Below, in pieces: positions 8,140 through 17,045 of a stretch of DNA of 64,000 bases. Positions within the stretch are counted from its first letter, which is position 1. The number at the start of each line of letters is the position of its first letter. The notes below the pieces were generated by a model, which saw only the letters and a list, made by a program, of their open reading frames with translations, was not told the DNA's origin and did not search any database. Source of the DNA: JAXLRU01 sp046330935 (lineage in GTDB: Bacteria; Actinomycetota; Actinomycetes; Actinomycetales; Kineosporiaceae). The DNA lies in contig JAXLRU010000004.1 in the NCBI GenBank assembly GCA_046330935.1, forward strand, positions 186,001-250,000, read 5' to 3'. The translations under genes were made by a program, and so were the position numbers.

Positions 8140-10509
8140 GTGACCAGCAAGCACGGGACCATCGCGCCCGACCCCCGGCGCGCCCCCGACCCGGGATTCG
8201 CCGCCCGGGTCGGCGGCTGGAGCGCCGCCCACCGCAAGACCGCCGTCATCGGCTGGCTCCTGCTCGTGACCGTCGTGACGACGCTCGCCTCGATGGCGGG
8301 CACCACCCAGGCGAGCACCGTGGACCGCGCCGTCGGCGAGTCCGGCCGCGCCCTGAAGATCCTCGACGAGGCGGGCCTGTCCGCGCCGGCCTCGGAGTTC
8401 GTGCTCGTGCACAGCGACACGCTGACGGCCACCGACGCGGCGTTCTCGGCGGCCGCCGCGCAGGTGGCCTCGGCCGTGCAGGCCACGGGCGCCGTCGCCG
8501 ACGTCGCGGGCCCGGACGCCAATGGACTGGTCTCGGCGGACGCCCACTCGGCGCTGGTGACCTTCACGGTCACCGGGGACGCCGACACCGCCAAGGACCG
8601 GATCGAGCCGGTGATGGACGCCGTGGAGAAGGTCGCCGCGGCCCACCCCGACCTCGTCATCGAGCAGGTCGGCGACGCCAGCGCCGAGTCGTGGCTGATG
8701 GAGACGTTCAACTCCGACTTCGCGACGGCGGAGTGGACGGCTGTGCCGATCGCGCTGGCGATCCTGCTGTTCACGTTCGCGAGCCTGGTCGCTGCCGTCC
8801 TGCCGGTGGTCCTCGCCGTCACCGCGTACGTGCTGGCCGCGGCGCTGGTGGCCTTCACCAGCCGCCTGCTCCCGACCACGGAGGACGCCGGGTCGGTGAT
8901 GCTGCTGGTCGGCCTCGCCGTCGGCGTCGACTACTGCCTGTTCTACCTGCGCCGCGAGCGCGAGGAGCGGGCCGCGGGCCGCAGCCTGGGTGAGGCCCTG
9001 TCGATCGCCGGGCAGACGTCGGGGCGGGCGGTGCTCGTCTCGGGCCTGACCGTCGTCGCGGCGATGGCCTCGACGTTCTTCACCGGCGTCCACGACTTCA
9101 AGGCGCTCGGGCTGGCGACGATCGTCGTCGTCCTCGTCGCCGTCGGCGGCTCGCTGACGGTGCTGCCCGCGCTGATGGCGATGCTCGGCGACAAGGTGGA
9201 CGCCGCGGGCCTGCCGTGGCTGGCCAAGCGTCGCCGGCGCGCGCTGGCCGAGCAGACCACGGGCAAGCTGTGGGGCCCGCTGACGCGGACCGTCGTCCGC
9301 CGGCCGGTGCTGTGGACGGCGCTGGGCACGATCGCGCTGCTCGCGCTGGCCGCCCCGGTGCTCGGCATCCGCACGGCCCAGCTGAGCGTCGCCCAGGAGC
9401 TGTCCCCCGACACGCAGTTCGTGCAGACCGCGGCGCGGATCAACGCGGCGTTCCCGGGGGCCGCGGCGCCCGCGACGGTCGTCGTCACCGCTCCCGACGT
9501 CTCCTCCCCCGCCATGACGGCGGCCCTGGAGTCGTTCAAGACGCGGTCCGTGGCGACGGGTGAGGTGCTGGAGCCCGTCGTCGTCACCCCGCACGCCGAC
9601 CAGGGCATCGTGGAGGTGTCGCTGCAACTGGCCGGCGACGGCAACGACGAGACCAGCGAGCACGCCCTGGCGACGCTGCGCTCGTCCGTCATCCCCGCCA
9701 CGATCGGCACCGTGCCGGGCGCGGCGGCGTCGGTCACGGGGGTCACCGCCGCCTCCGTCGACTTCACCTCACGGATCACCGACTCCGCACCCTGGGTGGT
9801 CGGGTTCGTGCTCGGCCTGGCGTTCCTGCTGATGCTGTGCTCGTTCCGGTCGCTGACGATCGCCGTCACCACCGTCGTCCTCAACGTGCTCTCGGTGGGC
9901 GCCAGCTACGGCGTCCTCGTGCTCGTGTTCCAGAAGGGCTACGGGGAGGCGCTGTTCGGGGCGCACGACGTCGGCGCCATCAACTCGTGGGTGCCGATGT
10001 TCCTGTTCATCATCCTGTTCGGGCTGAGCATGGACTACCACGTGTTCGTCGTGTCCCGGATCGTCGAGGGCCACCACCGCGGCCTGTCGACCCGCGCGGC
10101 GATCGTCGCCGCCATGGACTCCACGGCCGCCGTCATCACCTCGGCCGCGCTGATCATGGTGGGGATCTTCGCGATCTTCGGGACGCTGTCGGTGGAGAGC
10201 ATGAAGCAGATCGGCTTCGGCCTCGGCGTCGCCGTGCTCATCGACGCCACCGTGATCCGCGGCGTGCTGCTGCCCGCCTCGCTCGCCGCACTCGGCGAGG
10301 CCACCTGGTACCTGCCCTCGTGGCTGGGCTGGCTGCCGACGATCTCGCACGGCCCCGTCGAGGAGCCGACCGCCGGCGGTGACACCGCGGACGAGGAGCC
10401 GGCCGCCGTCGCCTCCCCCGCCGTGGACGCGGCCCCCGCCGCCGTCACCCCCGCGGAGGGTGCCGACAGGGTGCTGATCGGCTCCGGCTGGCGGCGGGCC
10501 CGCCGCTGA
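8140..10509 (+). CDS. MMPL family transporter
   Basis: 789 residues with the duplicated RND/MMPL plan: one membrane helix near residue 28, a periplasmic-type loop, a block of five helices (about 195-350), then the same again with the second helix block at about 545-745. The paired motifs GVDYCLFYLRR and SMDYHVFVVSR mark TM4 and TM10, where the Asp-Tyr pair takes part in proton coupling. MMPL proteins export lipids and hydrophobic metabolites in actinobacteria. Divergent from the carrier/adenylation unit with 200 bases between, so likely the exporter of the cluster product. I chose GTG 8140 because GGAGG lies just before it; an in-frame start at 8092 would add 16 residues without a ribosome site. 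The C-terminal 60 residues are Ala/Pro/Glu-rich. Confidence 0.85.
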   Translation: MTSKHGTIAPDPRRAPDPGFAARVGGWSAAHRKTAVIGWLLLVTVVTTLASMAGTTQASTVDRAVGESGRALKILDEAGLSAPASEFVLVHSDTLTATDAAFSAAAAQVASAVQATGAVADVAGPDANGLVSADAHSALVTFTVTGDADTAKDRIEPVMDAVEKVAAAHPDLVIEQVGDASAESWLMETFNSDFATAEWTAVPIALAILLFTFASLVAAVLPVVLAVTAYVLAAALVAFTSRLLPTTEDAGSVMLLVGLAVGVDYCLFYLRREREERAAGRSLGEALSIAGQTSGRAVLVSGLTVVAAMASTFFTGVHDFKALGLATIVVVLVAVGGSLTVLPALMAMLGDKVDAAGLPWLAKRRRRALAEQTTGKLWGPLTRTVVRRPVLWTALGTIALLALAAPVLGIRTAQLSVAQELSPDTQFVQTAARINAAFPGAAAPATVVVTAPDVSSPAMTAALESFKTRSVATGEVLEPVVVTPHADQGIVEVSLQLAGDGNDETSEHALATLRSSVIPATIGTVPGAAASVTGVTAASVDFTSRITDSAPWVVGFVLGLAFLLMLCSFRSLTIAVTTVVLNVLSVGASYGVLVLVFQKGYGEALFGAHDVGAINSWVPMFLFIILFGLSMDYHVFVVSRIVEGHHRGLSTRAAIVAAMDSTAAVITSAALIMVGIFAIFGTLSVESMKQIGFGLGVAVLIDATVIRGVLLPASLAALGEATWYLPSWLGWLPTISHGPVEEPTAGGDTADEEPAAVASPAVDAAPAAVTPAEGADRVLIGSGWRRARR

Positions 10510-10895
10510 CCCTCGCGGGAGGTGCGGGGCGGCGGGCCCGAGGGTCCGCCGCCCCGCACGTCGTTCCCCGCGACCCGCGGGACGGCGATCGCAGACACGG
10601 GCACTCGCAGGGCCCGCGCGGGGCCGGGCAGGGCGACACGGGGCACGGGGACGGACGGGAAGGGGCGGCGGACATGGGCCGACGCTGGAGCCGGTGGTTC
10701 GGGCGGGCCGGCAGCACGACACCGGGCAGGGACGTCGCCGCCGAGGGTGGTGGCGACGGCGTGCTCGATCTCGACGCCCACGGGGCGCGGGTGGCTGGGC
10801 TGTTCGGCCCCGCGGCGGCCGTTGAGGGTGGTACAACTTGGCCACGGCGCCCGTCCGACGGCGTCTGGTCCGCAGGGGACGGAGCGGAGACGCGT
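10510..10895 (+). other. Intergenic stretch between transporter and response regulator
   Basis: 386 bases without a convincing gene of their own. The regulator frame is open through the right half, and an ATG at 10674 with GGAAGGGG before it could give the regulator a 74-residue low-complexity extension. I saw no clear terminator hairpin or consensus promoter. Confidence 0.4.
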
Positions 10896-11501
10896 GTGAT
10901 CGACGTGATGCTGGCCGAGGACATGAACATGGTCCGCGGCGCGCTCACGGCACTGCTGGAGATGGAGCACGACATCCGCGTCGTCGCGGGCGTCTCGTCG
11001 GGCGACGAGATCGTCCCGACCGCGCTGAGGCTGCGCCCCCACGTGGCCGTGATCGACATCGACCTGCCGGTGATCGACGGGCTGACCGCCGCCGCGCAGC
11101 TGCACCAGCAGTTGCCCAGCTGCCGCACGCTGATGCTCACCAGCCTGGGCCAGCCCGGCAACCTCCGCCGCGCCCTGGCCGCCCACGTCACGGGCTACCT
11201 GCTCAAGGACGCCCCGCCCGACCAGCTCGCCGAGGCCATCCGCAGCGTCGCCGCCAACCGCCGCGTGATCGACCCACAGCTCGCCCTGGCCGCCTGGGAC
11301 GCCCCCGACAACCCGCTGACGCCCCGCGAGATCGAGGTGCTGCGGCTGGTCGCCGACGGTAGCGAGGTCACCGAGATCGCCTCGACGCTGTTCCTCTCCC
11401 AGGGCACGGTGCGCAACTACCTCACGACGATCGTGACCAAGCTGAACGCTCGTAACCGCGTGGACGCCGTCCGGATCGCCCGCGAGGCCGGCTGGTTCTG
11501 A
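10896..11501 (+). CDS. NarL/LuxR-type response regulator
   Basis: 201 residues from GTG 10896. Receiver domain first, with the acidic pair in LAEDMNMVRGAL, phosphoacceptor Asp54 in VIDIDLPVIDG, Thr in MLTSLG and Lys in LLKDAPP. A LuxR-type helix-turn-helix follows: LTPREIEVLRLVADG, then EIASTLFLSQGTVRNYLTTIVTKLNARNR. It is a DNA-binding regulator switched by phosphorylation. The DesK-type kinase gene ending at 11841 is convergent and close and is the natural partner, though the pair is not in one operon. The start gives the family's usual N-terminus; the in-frame ATG at 10674 is the alternative. Confidence 0.85.
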   Translation: MIDVMLAEDMNMVRGALTALLEMEHDIRVVAGVSSGDEIVPTALRLRPHVAVIDIDLPVIDGLTAAAQLHQQLPSCRTLMLTSLGQPGNLRRALAAHVTGYLLKDAPPDQLAEAIRSVAANRRVIDPQLALAAWDAPDNPLTPREIEVLRLVADGSEVTEIASTLFLSQGTVRNYLTTIVTKLNARNRVDAVRIAREAGWF

Positions 11502-11581
11502 CCGGCGGCGGCCTCGCCCGGCCGGCGCCCCGGGTGGTCGGCTCGAGGTGATTTGCACTCCGTCCTGGGAACAGGAGGGCC

Positions 11582-11800
11582 ATGACCTACTCCGTGCCCG
11601 ACCCCGCAGACGAGATCGCTCCGAACGCCCCCGGCGCGACCCCCGACCCCACGCAGGCGCCGCCGACCGCCCCGCCCGGGCAGGTCTCCCCCGACGGCGA
11701 GCCCGCCTCGCAGGTCGAGGACCCCACCGAGGACGTGGACGACGACCAGGCGCCGCTCAGCGGCGGGACGCCCGGCGGTGAACCGACTGAGGAGGGGTGA
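11582..11800 (+). CDS. Small acidic Pro-rich hypothetical protein
   Basis: 72 residues, almost entirely Pro, Asp, Glu, Ala, Gly and Thr, with no predicted membrane segment or signal peptide and only one aromatic residue near the start. It looks disordered. I recognise no family. The case for a real gene is the clear AGGAGGGCC ribosome site directly before the ATG and clean codon bias. It lies 80 bases after the response regulator on the same strand and ends 40 bases before the convergent kinase gene. No function can be offered. Confidence 0.5.
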   Translation: MTYSVPDPADEIAPNAPGATPDPTQAPPTAPPGQVSPDGEPASQVEDPTEDVDDDQAPLSGGTPGGEPTEEG

Positions 11801-11840
11801 CCCGACGGTCCCCCGCCCGCGGCGGGTGAGGCCGGCGGGC

Positions 11841-13136
11841 TCAGGCGGGTAGCGCGGTCGCCACCGGCCCGCCGTCCGCCTCCACGGGGTCGGGCTGAAC
11901 CGGCACGGCCAGCGGGAGGTCGGTGTCGAGCTCGAACCAGCCGTCGTCGTCGACCCGCGCGTCGAGCCGCCCGCCGAGCGCCTCGACGCGGCTGCGCAGG
12001 TTGGTGATGCCGCTGCCGCCGTGCCGCTTGCCGGCCTTCTGCAGGGCGAGGTGGTCACCCTCGCCGACCCCGTCGTTGGTGAGCAGCAGTCGCACCCGGC
12101 CCTCGCCGCGCTCCACGACCACCCGGCACGTCGTCGCCTTCGAGTGGCGCAGCACGTTCGTCACGCCTTCGCGCAGCACCGTGGCCAGCACGGTGTTGAC
12201 CGCGTCGGGCAGGGGGCCGGGCCGGCCGGTGCACTCCACGCGGATGTCGGCGGCCGCCAGCACCGAGCAGGCCGAGCGCGTCTCGGAGTCCAGCGACATG
12301 TCGCGATACCCGGCGGCCACGCTGCGGACGTCGGCGAGCGCCTGGCGGGACAGCTGCAGGATCTCGGTGAGCTCGTCGACGGCGCGCGCGGGCTGGCGGG
12401 TGACCAGGCGCCGGGTGAGCTCGGACTTCAACGTGATCGCCGAGAGGCTGTAGCCGAGCAGGTCGTGCAGGTCGCGGGCGAAGCGCAGCCGCTCGGCGGA
12501 GACGGCCATCCGGGCCAGCTCGTCGCGGGCGTCGTGCAGCTGCCGCACCAGGCTGGCCAGCCGGGACAGGCCGAACACGACCAGCCCCGTGATGACCGTG
12601 GAGACGGTCGTGTAGGTGATGTCGGCCGGGTCGACGCTCAGCGTCGTCTGGATCGCGGCCATCGACAGGATGACCAGCGCGAAGCCCGACCAGCCCAGCG
12701 CCGTGGGCATGACGAGCAGGATGCTGCCCGCGAGGAACCCGGGCATGCCCACCCACGACTGCCCGAACACGAGGAACGGCGCGTAGCACAACGCCGCCTG
12801 GACGCCGAGCGCCAGGAGGGGACGCCTGCTCTCGGCCAGCGGGCGGGTGCTGGAGAAGTAGCCGACCTGCAGGACCATCAGCGCGAGGACGACGACGACG
12901 AGCAGCACGACGCGCCAGAGCGGGGGGTCCTCACCCATCTCGACGAGGGTGCGCACGACCGCGACGAACGCGAGCGCCGCGAAGACGACGGCAGTGACGT
13001 TGCGGGCCATGCGGGGGGCGATCCGGTCGCTGCCCGCCTGCCAGGTGGGGGTGTCGGCCCGCCCGCGGAAAGGGGGGATCCGCCCACGACGCCTGGACGG
13101 CGTCCCGAGCGCGGCACCTGATGGATCCCGAGCCAT
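11841..13136 (-). CDS. Sensor histidine kinase, DesK/NarX (HisKA_3) type
   Basis: 431 residues from ATG 13136. The N-terminal 40 residues are basic and cytoplasmic, followed by about six membrane helices (roughly 45-195) and a short coiled coil. The dimerisation box is RFARDLHDLLGYSLSAI with phosphorylated His224; the ATPase domain shows the N box LREGVTNVLRHSKAT and a G2 box GGSGITNLRSRVEALGG. The G1 box is weak (LLLTNDGVGEGD). This is the layout of integral-membrane kinases that sense membrane or envelope state and pair with NarL-type regulators such as the one at 10896. ATG 13136 follows GGAGG; the frame stays open to a GTG at 13211, which would add 25 residues. Confidence 0.85.
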   Translation of the reverse strand: MARDPSGAALGTPSRRRGRIPPFRGRADTPTWQAGSDRIAPRMARNVTAVVFAALAFVAVVRTLVEMGEDPPLWRVVLLVVVVLALMVLQVGYFSSTRPLAESRRPLLALGVQAALCYAPFLVFGQSWVGMPGFLAGSILLVMPTALGWSGFALVILSMAAIQTTLSVDPADITYTTVSTVITGLVVFGLSRLASLVRQLHDARDELARMAVSAERLRFARDLHDLLGYSLSAITLKSELTRRLVTRQPARAVDELTEILQLSRQALADVRSVAAGYRDMSLDSETRSACSVLAAADIRVECTGRPGPLPDAVNTVLATVLREGVTNVLRHSKATTCRVVVERGEGRVRLLLTNDGVGEGDHLALQKAGKRHGGSGITNLRSRVEALGGRLDARVDDDGWFELDTDLPLAVPVQPDPVEADGGPVATALPA

Positions 13137-13325
13137 CCATCCTCCGGTCGAGTCTCCCCCGCGGCGGTCACCGTACTGCAGCGTCTGCTCGCTACGCACC
13201 CTCGTGAACACTATCCGTCACGAAAGGGCAAAACGATACGAACGGTGACCGTCGAGACCGCGGAGGGCACCCTCCAGGAGCGCGGCACGGATGAGTCCGT
13301 ACCGATCATCCGGGGCTTTCTCGAG

Positions 13326-13682
13326 TCAGTTCTGGTCCCACATGGTGGCCAGCGTGGCGTTGATCACCCACGCGCCGGCCAGCGCGGCGGCGGCCTTGCG
13401 GTGGCCCGTCGCGGCGAGCGCGGCGGCCCCAGCGCCGAACCACACCGCCTCGAACGCGAGCCGGGCCGGCGTGTTCAGCGACACCGCGGCGTCGGGGGCG
13501 CCCACCAGCCCCCACACCGTCGCCCACACCACCGGCGCGCCGACGGCCAGGGCCACCTTCACCGGTCGCGTCTTGCCGGTCTTCCACCCCCAGTAGCCGA
13601 CGCTGCCCAGCACGGCCAGCTCCAGGCCGAACGCCAGCGTGGCGTTGGCACCCTTGGCGACAGTCTCGACGGCGCCGAGCAC
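13326..13682 (-). CDS. YrdB family (DUF2568) membrane protein
   Basis: 118 residues from GTG 13682, chosen for the GAGAGGGG five bases upstream; an ATG at 13748 would add 22 residues of non-membrane sequence. Four short hydrophobic helices are visible (ATLAFGLELAVLGSVGYWGW, VALAVGAPVVWATVWGL, then LAFEAVWFGAGAAALAA and AAALAGAWVINATLATMW). The pattern LAFGLEL-GYWGW and the W-x-x-x-x-x-P loop with FEAVWFG match the YrdB/DUF2568 group of small membrane proteins of unknown role. Isolated between the kinase and the KAS III-like gene, same strand as both. Probably unrelated to the polyketide pathway. Confidence 0.7.
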   Translation of the reverse strand: MLGAVETVAKGANATLAFGLELAVLGSVGYWGWKTGKTRPVKVALAVGAPVVWATVWGLVGAPDAAVSLNTPARLAFEAVWFGAGAAALAATGHRKAAAALAGAWVINATLATMWDQN

Positions 13683-13801
13683 GGCGTCCCCTCTCGTTGC
13701 GTTGTCCGGTTGTCGTCCCCGAGCGGACGAACGCCGGCCGGTGATCATTACCGGCCGGCGCCAAGACTAGGTGCGGCCACCGACCCCTCGGAGCCCCCGC
13801 C

Positions 13802-14833
13802 TCACCAGGCGGGAGTCTCCAGGACCTCCAGCACCGCGACCGTCCACATGAAGCCGATGCCCGCGCTCGCCGTCACGATCAGGTCGCCGGGCTGCGGGGC
13901 GCCGATCTCGAAGAGACGGTTGAGGCCGATGATCTGATCGGCGCCGCCGACGTGGCCGTAGTCCAGGCCCCACTCGTAGGGGGTGCGGTTGATGTCCAGG
14001 CCGAGCGCCCCGTAGAAGCCCCACTCGGCGATGGAGCGCGACATGTTCGCGTGCACGAACCACTGGGTGCCCGCGAGGTCGGTACCCGCGTCGGTGAGGG
14101 CGTCGGTGAGCACCGCGCCGAAGTTCTTGTTGATCGTCTCGATCGCCTCGTCGTAGGCGCCCTCGTGCCGGGTCAGCCAGTCGGCCTTGCGCTGGCCCAG
14201 GGCTGCGGGCTTGCCGTCGTGGAACGGCGCCGGCGTCCACGCGTCGGCGCCGCGGTACAGCGGCTCCAGCGACGCGTCGGCGCGCGAGGCCGTCGCCACC
14301 AGCTTCGCGAACCCGCTCGTGGGGCTGAGCAGCATCGCGCCCGCGCCGTCGCCGTAGACCAGCTGATCGTCGGCCTTCCAGCGGTCGAAGTAGGGCAGCG
14401 TGAACGCGTCGCCGACGGTGACCAGGGCGCCGGTGCCGCGCGAGGCGACCCAGGACGCGGCGAGCTCCACCGCGGCCATGCCCGAGTTCGAGCCCTGGCG
14501 CACCTCGATCGCCGACGCCGTCCCGCCGACGGTGTTGCCCTGCACGTAGTGGGCCGGGGTCCAGATGTCCTGGCCCTGGTGGCCGACGCACCCGTGCAGC
14601 ACCAGCCCCACGTCGTCGCCGTCCATGCCCGAGCGCCCCAGCGCGGTGTTGCCCGCCTCGACCGCCATCACCGGGCCGGTCTCGGCGTCGTTCGCCACGC
14701 GCACCGCGCGGTAGCCGTTCATCTCGGCCTCGTCGGCGCCGTAGACGCCGTCCGCGACCGCCTGGTCGGTGGTGTAGGCCTGCTCGGGGAAGTACGCGCC
14801 CAGACCGGCGACGTAGACGTTGTCCCAGCGCAC
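13802..14833 (-). CDS. KAS III (FabH)-like protein with Ser in place of catalytic Cys
   Basis: 343 residues with the thiolase fold of 3-oxoacyl-ACP synthase III. At the nucleophile position the protein reads VRQGSNSGMAAVEL: Ser stands where FabH has Cys, as in the daunorubicin priming enzyme DpsC. The later His-x-x-Asn region reads FVHANMS, and the usual GNTS loop is replaced by YGHVGGADQ. Proteins of this type transfer or select starter acyl groups, or esterify a sugar or macrolide, rather than do decarboxylative condensation. No loading domain is evident in the PKS proteins, so a starter-unit role is attractive but unproven. GTG start with GAGGAG upstream; single gene on its strand. It is clearly distinct from the second KAS III at 44072-45274, which keeps Cys. 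Confidence 0.75.
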   Translation of the reverse strand: MRWDNVYVAGLGAYFPEQAYTTDQAVADGVYGADEAEMNGYRAVRVANDAETGPVMAVEAGNTALGRSGMDGDDVGLVLHGCVGHQGQDIWTPAHYVQGNTVGGTASAIEVRQGSNSGMAAVELAASWVASRGTGALVTVGDAFTLPYFDRWKADDQLVYGDGAGAMLLSPTSGFAKLVATASRADASLEPLYRGADAWTPAPFHDGKPAALGQRKADWLTRHEGAYDEAIETINKNFGAVLTDALTDAGTDLAGTQWFVHANMSRSIAEWGFYGALGLDINRTPYEWGLDYGHVGGADQIIGLNRLFEIGAPQPGDLIVTASAGIGFMWTVAVLEVLETPAW

Positions 14834-15084
14834 GGGGATCTCCTCGGGGTGGGGGCCGTCGCGGCCCGGCTCGTGGTGTGGCGTCGCCGGGTCACTTCCT
14901 CGTCCCCCGGCTGCGCTGGTCCAGCCTGCGCGGGTGGGCTGGAGCCGGGCTCGACGGCGCCTCGGGCGGCCGGGGTCCCGGGCCGTTGCGAGCTCCCCGG
15001 ACGGTCTGCGGCACAGTTCGCCGCGAACCGTCCTTCACCGGGTTGCACCGGACACGTTCGGCCCCCATGGGGCACAGTGTCCGG

Positions 15085-15954
15085 ATGGGGACACGGGGAC
15101 GGGGTTCGTCGCGCACGGGCCGGGTGGCTGCGGCCGTTGCCGCGGCCGTGGCTGCGGCGGCGGCATTGGGCGGATGCGGGCAGGGCGAGTCGGAGCCGGG
15201 GGCGCAGCCCACGGCGTCGGCATGGGTCGAGGTGCGGCGGGCGGAGCCGCCGGAGGGGCTGCGCACCGCGCGGGTCCCCGTGGCGCCGGGGCTGGACGAC
15301 TCCCCACCCCCACGCGTCGTCGACCCAACCCGGCCCGAGCCCGGCCTGACCGTGAGCCGCGACCACCCCTGGTGGGTGGGCTTCCCCGACGAGCCGCTGT
15401 GCGTGATGGCCGTCGTGCCGCGTGCCGCGCTCGGCGCACCCGAGCTGGCGCTGCGGCTCGGCAGCCCGCTGGTCCTGCGCGCCTTCCGGCCCGGAACGGA
15501 CGACGCCACGTTCTTCATGTCGGAGCGCGAGCCCAGCGAGTTCGAGCCGCAGGAATTCCTGCTCGCACAGCAGGGCCGCTCCTGGGTGGTGGCGCAGAAC
15601 AACGCCTGGGAGTGCTCACGCCCCGAGGTGCTGCGGTCGGTCTCTCACGCAGGCACGGCCGTGAGCTGGTACTCCAACCCCGACGGCGGCGCGCGGCTGT
15701 CCTACGCCGTCGACGGACGGGTCGTGGTGCAGATCGAGGCGTGGACGCTGGCGGAGGCCGACGAGCGCAGCGGGTCCGACGTGCACGCCCTCGACCCGTA
15801 CCTGGGCGAGCTCCGTGACGCGGCCCGGACGGCGGGCGACCTCACCCCCGCCGCCGTCCGCGTCGTCGAGCGGGTCGGCGGGGTGCACGTCGACGACGCC
15901 TGGTGGCGGGGCTCGCACCTGCTGCTCGAGGCGCGCTCGCTGCCCGACGCCTGA
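15085..15954 (+). CDS. Probable lipoprotein, DUF6461-like
   Basis: 289 residues. A short basic N-terminus, an Ala-rich hydrophobic run and the lipobox LGGC (Cys about residue 31) predict export and lipid anchoring. The mature part contains WVVAQNNAWECSRPEVLRSV, GTAVSWYSN and RLSYAVDGRVVVQIEAW, a block that resembles DUF6461 proteins (N-G-W-Q-G-S-R-P-E-V-L and fsyA-dGr pattern), whose function is unknown. Start is uncertain: ATG 15085 gives a clean signal peptide, ATG 15067 adds six residues, and neither has a strong ribosome site. It stands alone, divergent from the KAS III-like gene and convergent with the next. No clear link to the biosynthetic genes. Confidence 0.6.
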   Translation: MGTRGRGSSRTGRVAAAVAAAVAAAAALGGCGQGESEPGAQPTASAWVEVRRAEPPEGLRTARVPVAPGLDDSPPPRVVDPTRPEPGLTVSRDHPWWVGFPDEPLCVMAVVPRAALGAPELALRLGSPLVLRAFRPGTDDATFFMSEREPSEFEPQEFLLAQQGRSWVVAQNNAWECSRPEVLRSVSHAGTAVSWYSNPDGGARLSYAVDGRVVVQIEAWTLAEADERSGSDVHALDPYLGELRDAARTAGDLTPAAVRVVERVGGVHVDDAWWRGSHLLLEARSLPDA

Positions 15955-16022
15955 GCCCTCGACGCCGACTGGGGCCCCGTCGCGGAACCACCGCGACGAG
16001 ACCCCCAGCCGGCTGGGCTGGA

Positions 16023-16772
16023 TCAGACGTCCGCGACGACCGCGTCCGCCGTGCTCGAGGAGTTGTTCGTCGTCGACGACGGGGCCGGCGTGCTCGTGCC
16101 GGAACCCGGGCCGTCGCCGTCGCCGGGCCCGCCGCCGCTGCCCGGGCCGTCGCCGTCCTCGCCGGGGCCGTGACCGCGGTGCCCGAAGCCGCCGCCCATG
16201 CCGCGGCCGGGACCGGTGCGGTCGACCATCTCGCCGATCCGGGTGGCGAGGTCCTTGCTGATCGTGTCGGCCTGGGCCTGGGTGAGGCGGCCGTCCTTCA
16301 CAGCCGTGGCCAGGGACGTCTTGGCCGCGGCCACCAGCTTGGCCACGAGGTCTGCCTTGCTGATCTTCTTCTCGGCGGCGATCTGCGTGAGGGTCTTGCC
16401 CGACTCCAGCTTGGTGCGCAGCTCCTCGGTGGTGATGCCGAGGATCTTCGCGAGCTCCTCGGGGCCGCCGAAGGCCCCGCGCATGCCGCGACCCATCCCC
16501 ATGCCGCCGGGGCCCATGCCACCCATGCCCGGGCCGCCGTAGCCCTTGTCCGCGAGGGTGCTCGCCACCTTGTCGGCCTGCGCCTGGGTGAGCGTGCCGT
16601 CGGACACGAGGCCCTTGAGCGCGTCCTTCAGCGAGGTGAGCCGGGCCTGCGCGCGGTCGGTGGGCGAGGTGGTGCCGGTGGCGGCGTCGGCCCCGGCCGG
16701 CACGAACAGCGCCGCGCCGCCGAGCGCGAGCACTCCGGCCGTCCCCAGGGCGGCGAGCTTCGTCCTGCGCAT
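16023..16772 (-). CDS. Secreted Gly/Met-rich protein with repeated LTQAQAD helices
   Basis: 249 residues from ATG 16772, which has GAGGAGG five bases upstream; a GTG at 16796 is less likely. A Sec signal peptide (KLAALGTAGVLALGGAALF) ends near PAGADA. The mature part has two copies of a helical motif, SDGTLTQAQADKVASTL and KDGRLTQAQADTISKDL, separated by a Gly/Met-rich linker and a LysM-like or helix-hairpin stretch (ILGITTEELRTKLESGKTL). The C-terminal 70 residues are Gly/Pro/Asp/Ser low complexity. The motif recalls small secreted DUF2680-type proteins. No enzyme residues are visible; possibly an envelope or metal-related protein. Lies 3' of the palindromic repeat copy 2. Confidence 0.65.
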   Translation of the reverse strand: MRRTKLAALGTAGVLALGGAALFVPAGADAATGTTSPTDRAQARLTSLKDALKGLVSDGTLTQAQADKVASTLADKGYGGPGMGGMGPGGMGMGRGMRGAFGGPEELAKILGITTEELRTKLESGKTLTQIAAEKKISKADLVAKLVAAAKTSLATAVKDGRLTQAQADTISKDLATRIGEMVDRTGPGRGMGGGFGHRGHGPGEDGDGPGSGGGPGDGDGPGSGTSTPAPSSTTNNSSSTADAVVADV

Positions 16773-16962
16773 CTGATCCTCCTCGACGTCACGCACCTGC
16801 GGTGGTGCGGTCTACCGAGAAAGGTCGGGGGCGTCCTTGGGCCGGGGATGGCGGGAACCTGTCAACGACCTATGGATCGCAGGAACGGGAGCACCGCGTC
16901 CGCCACGGCGTCCGGCCGGTCGTGGGCCAGGGGTGGGCCGCTGGTGCCGGGGCTTCGCCCGC

Positions 16963-17013
16963 GCCTTTGGGGACGCTCCTCGCGGTATGCCCGCGGCGAG
17001 GGTCCCCAAAGGC
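16963..17013 (-). repeat. Dispersed palindromic repeat, copy 2
   Basis: Arms GCCTTTGGGGAC and GTCCCCAAAGGC are perfect 12-bp inverted repeats around CGCGGTATGCCCGCG-like centre. It sits 32 bases past the thioesterase stop, upstream of the secreted-protein gene on the same strand. See copy 1 at 4037. Confidence 0.85.
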
Positions 17014-17045
17014 GGCGCGCCCGTGGCCCGGCGGGACCGAGGACG

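Noticed and set aside
10674..10895. N-terminal extension of the response regulator from ATG 10674
   Set aside because: It has a possible ribosome site, but the added 74 residues are low complexity and GTG 10896 gives the family's normal start.
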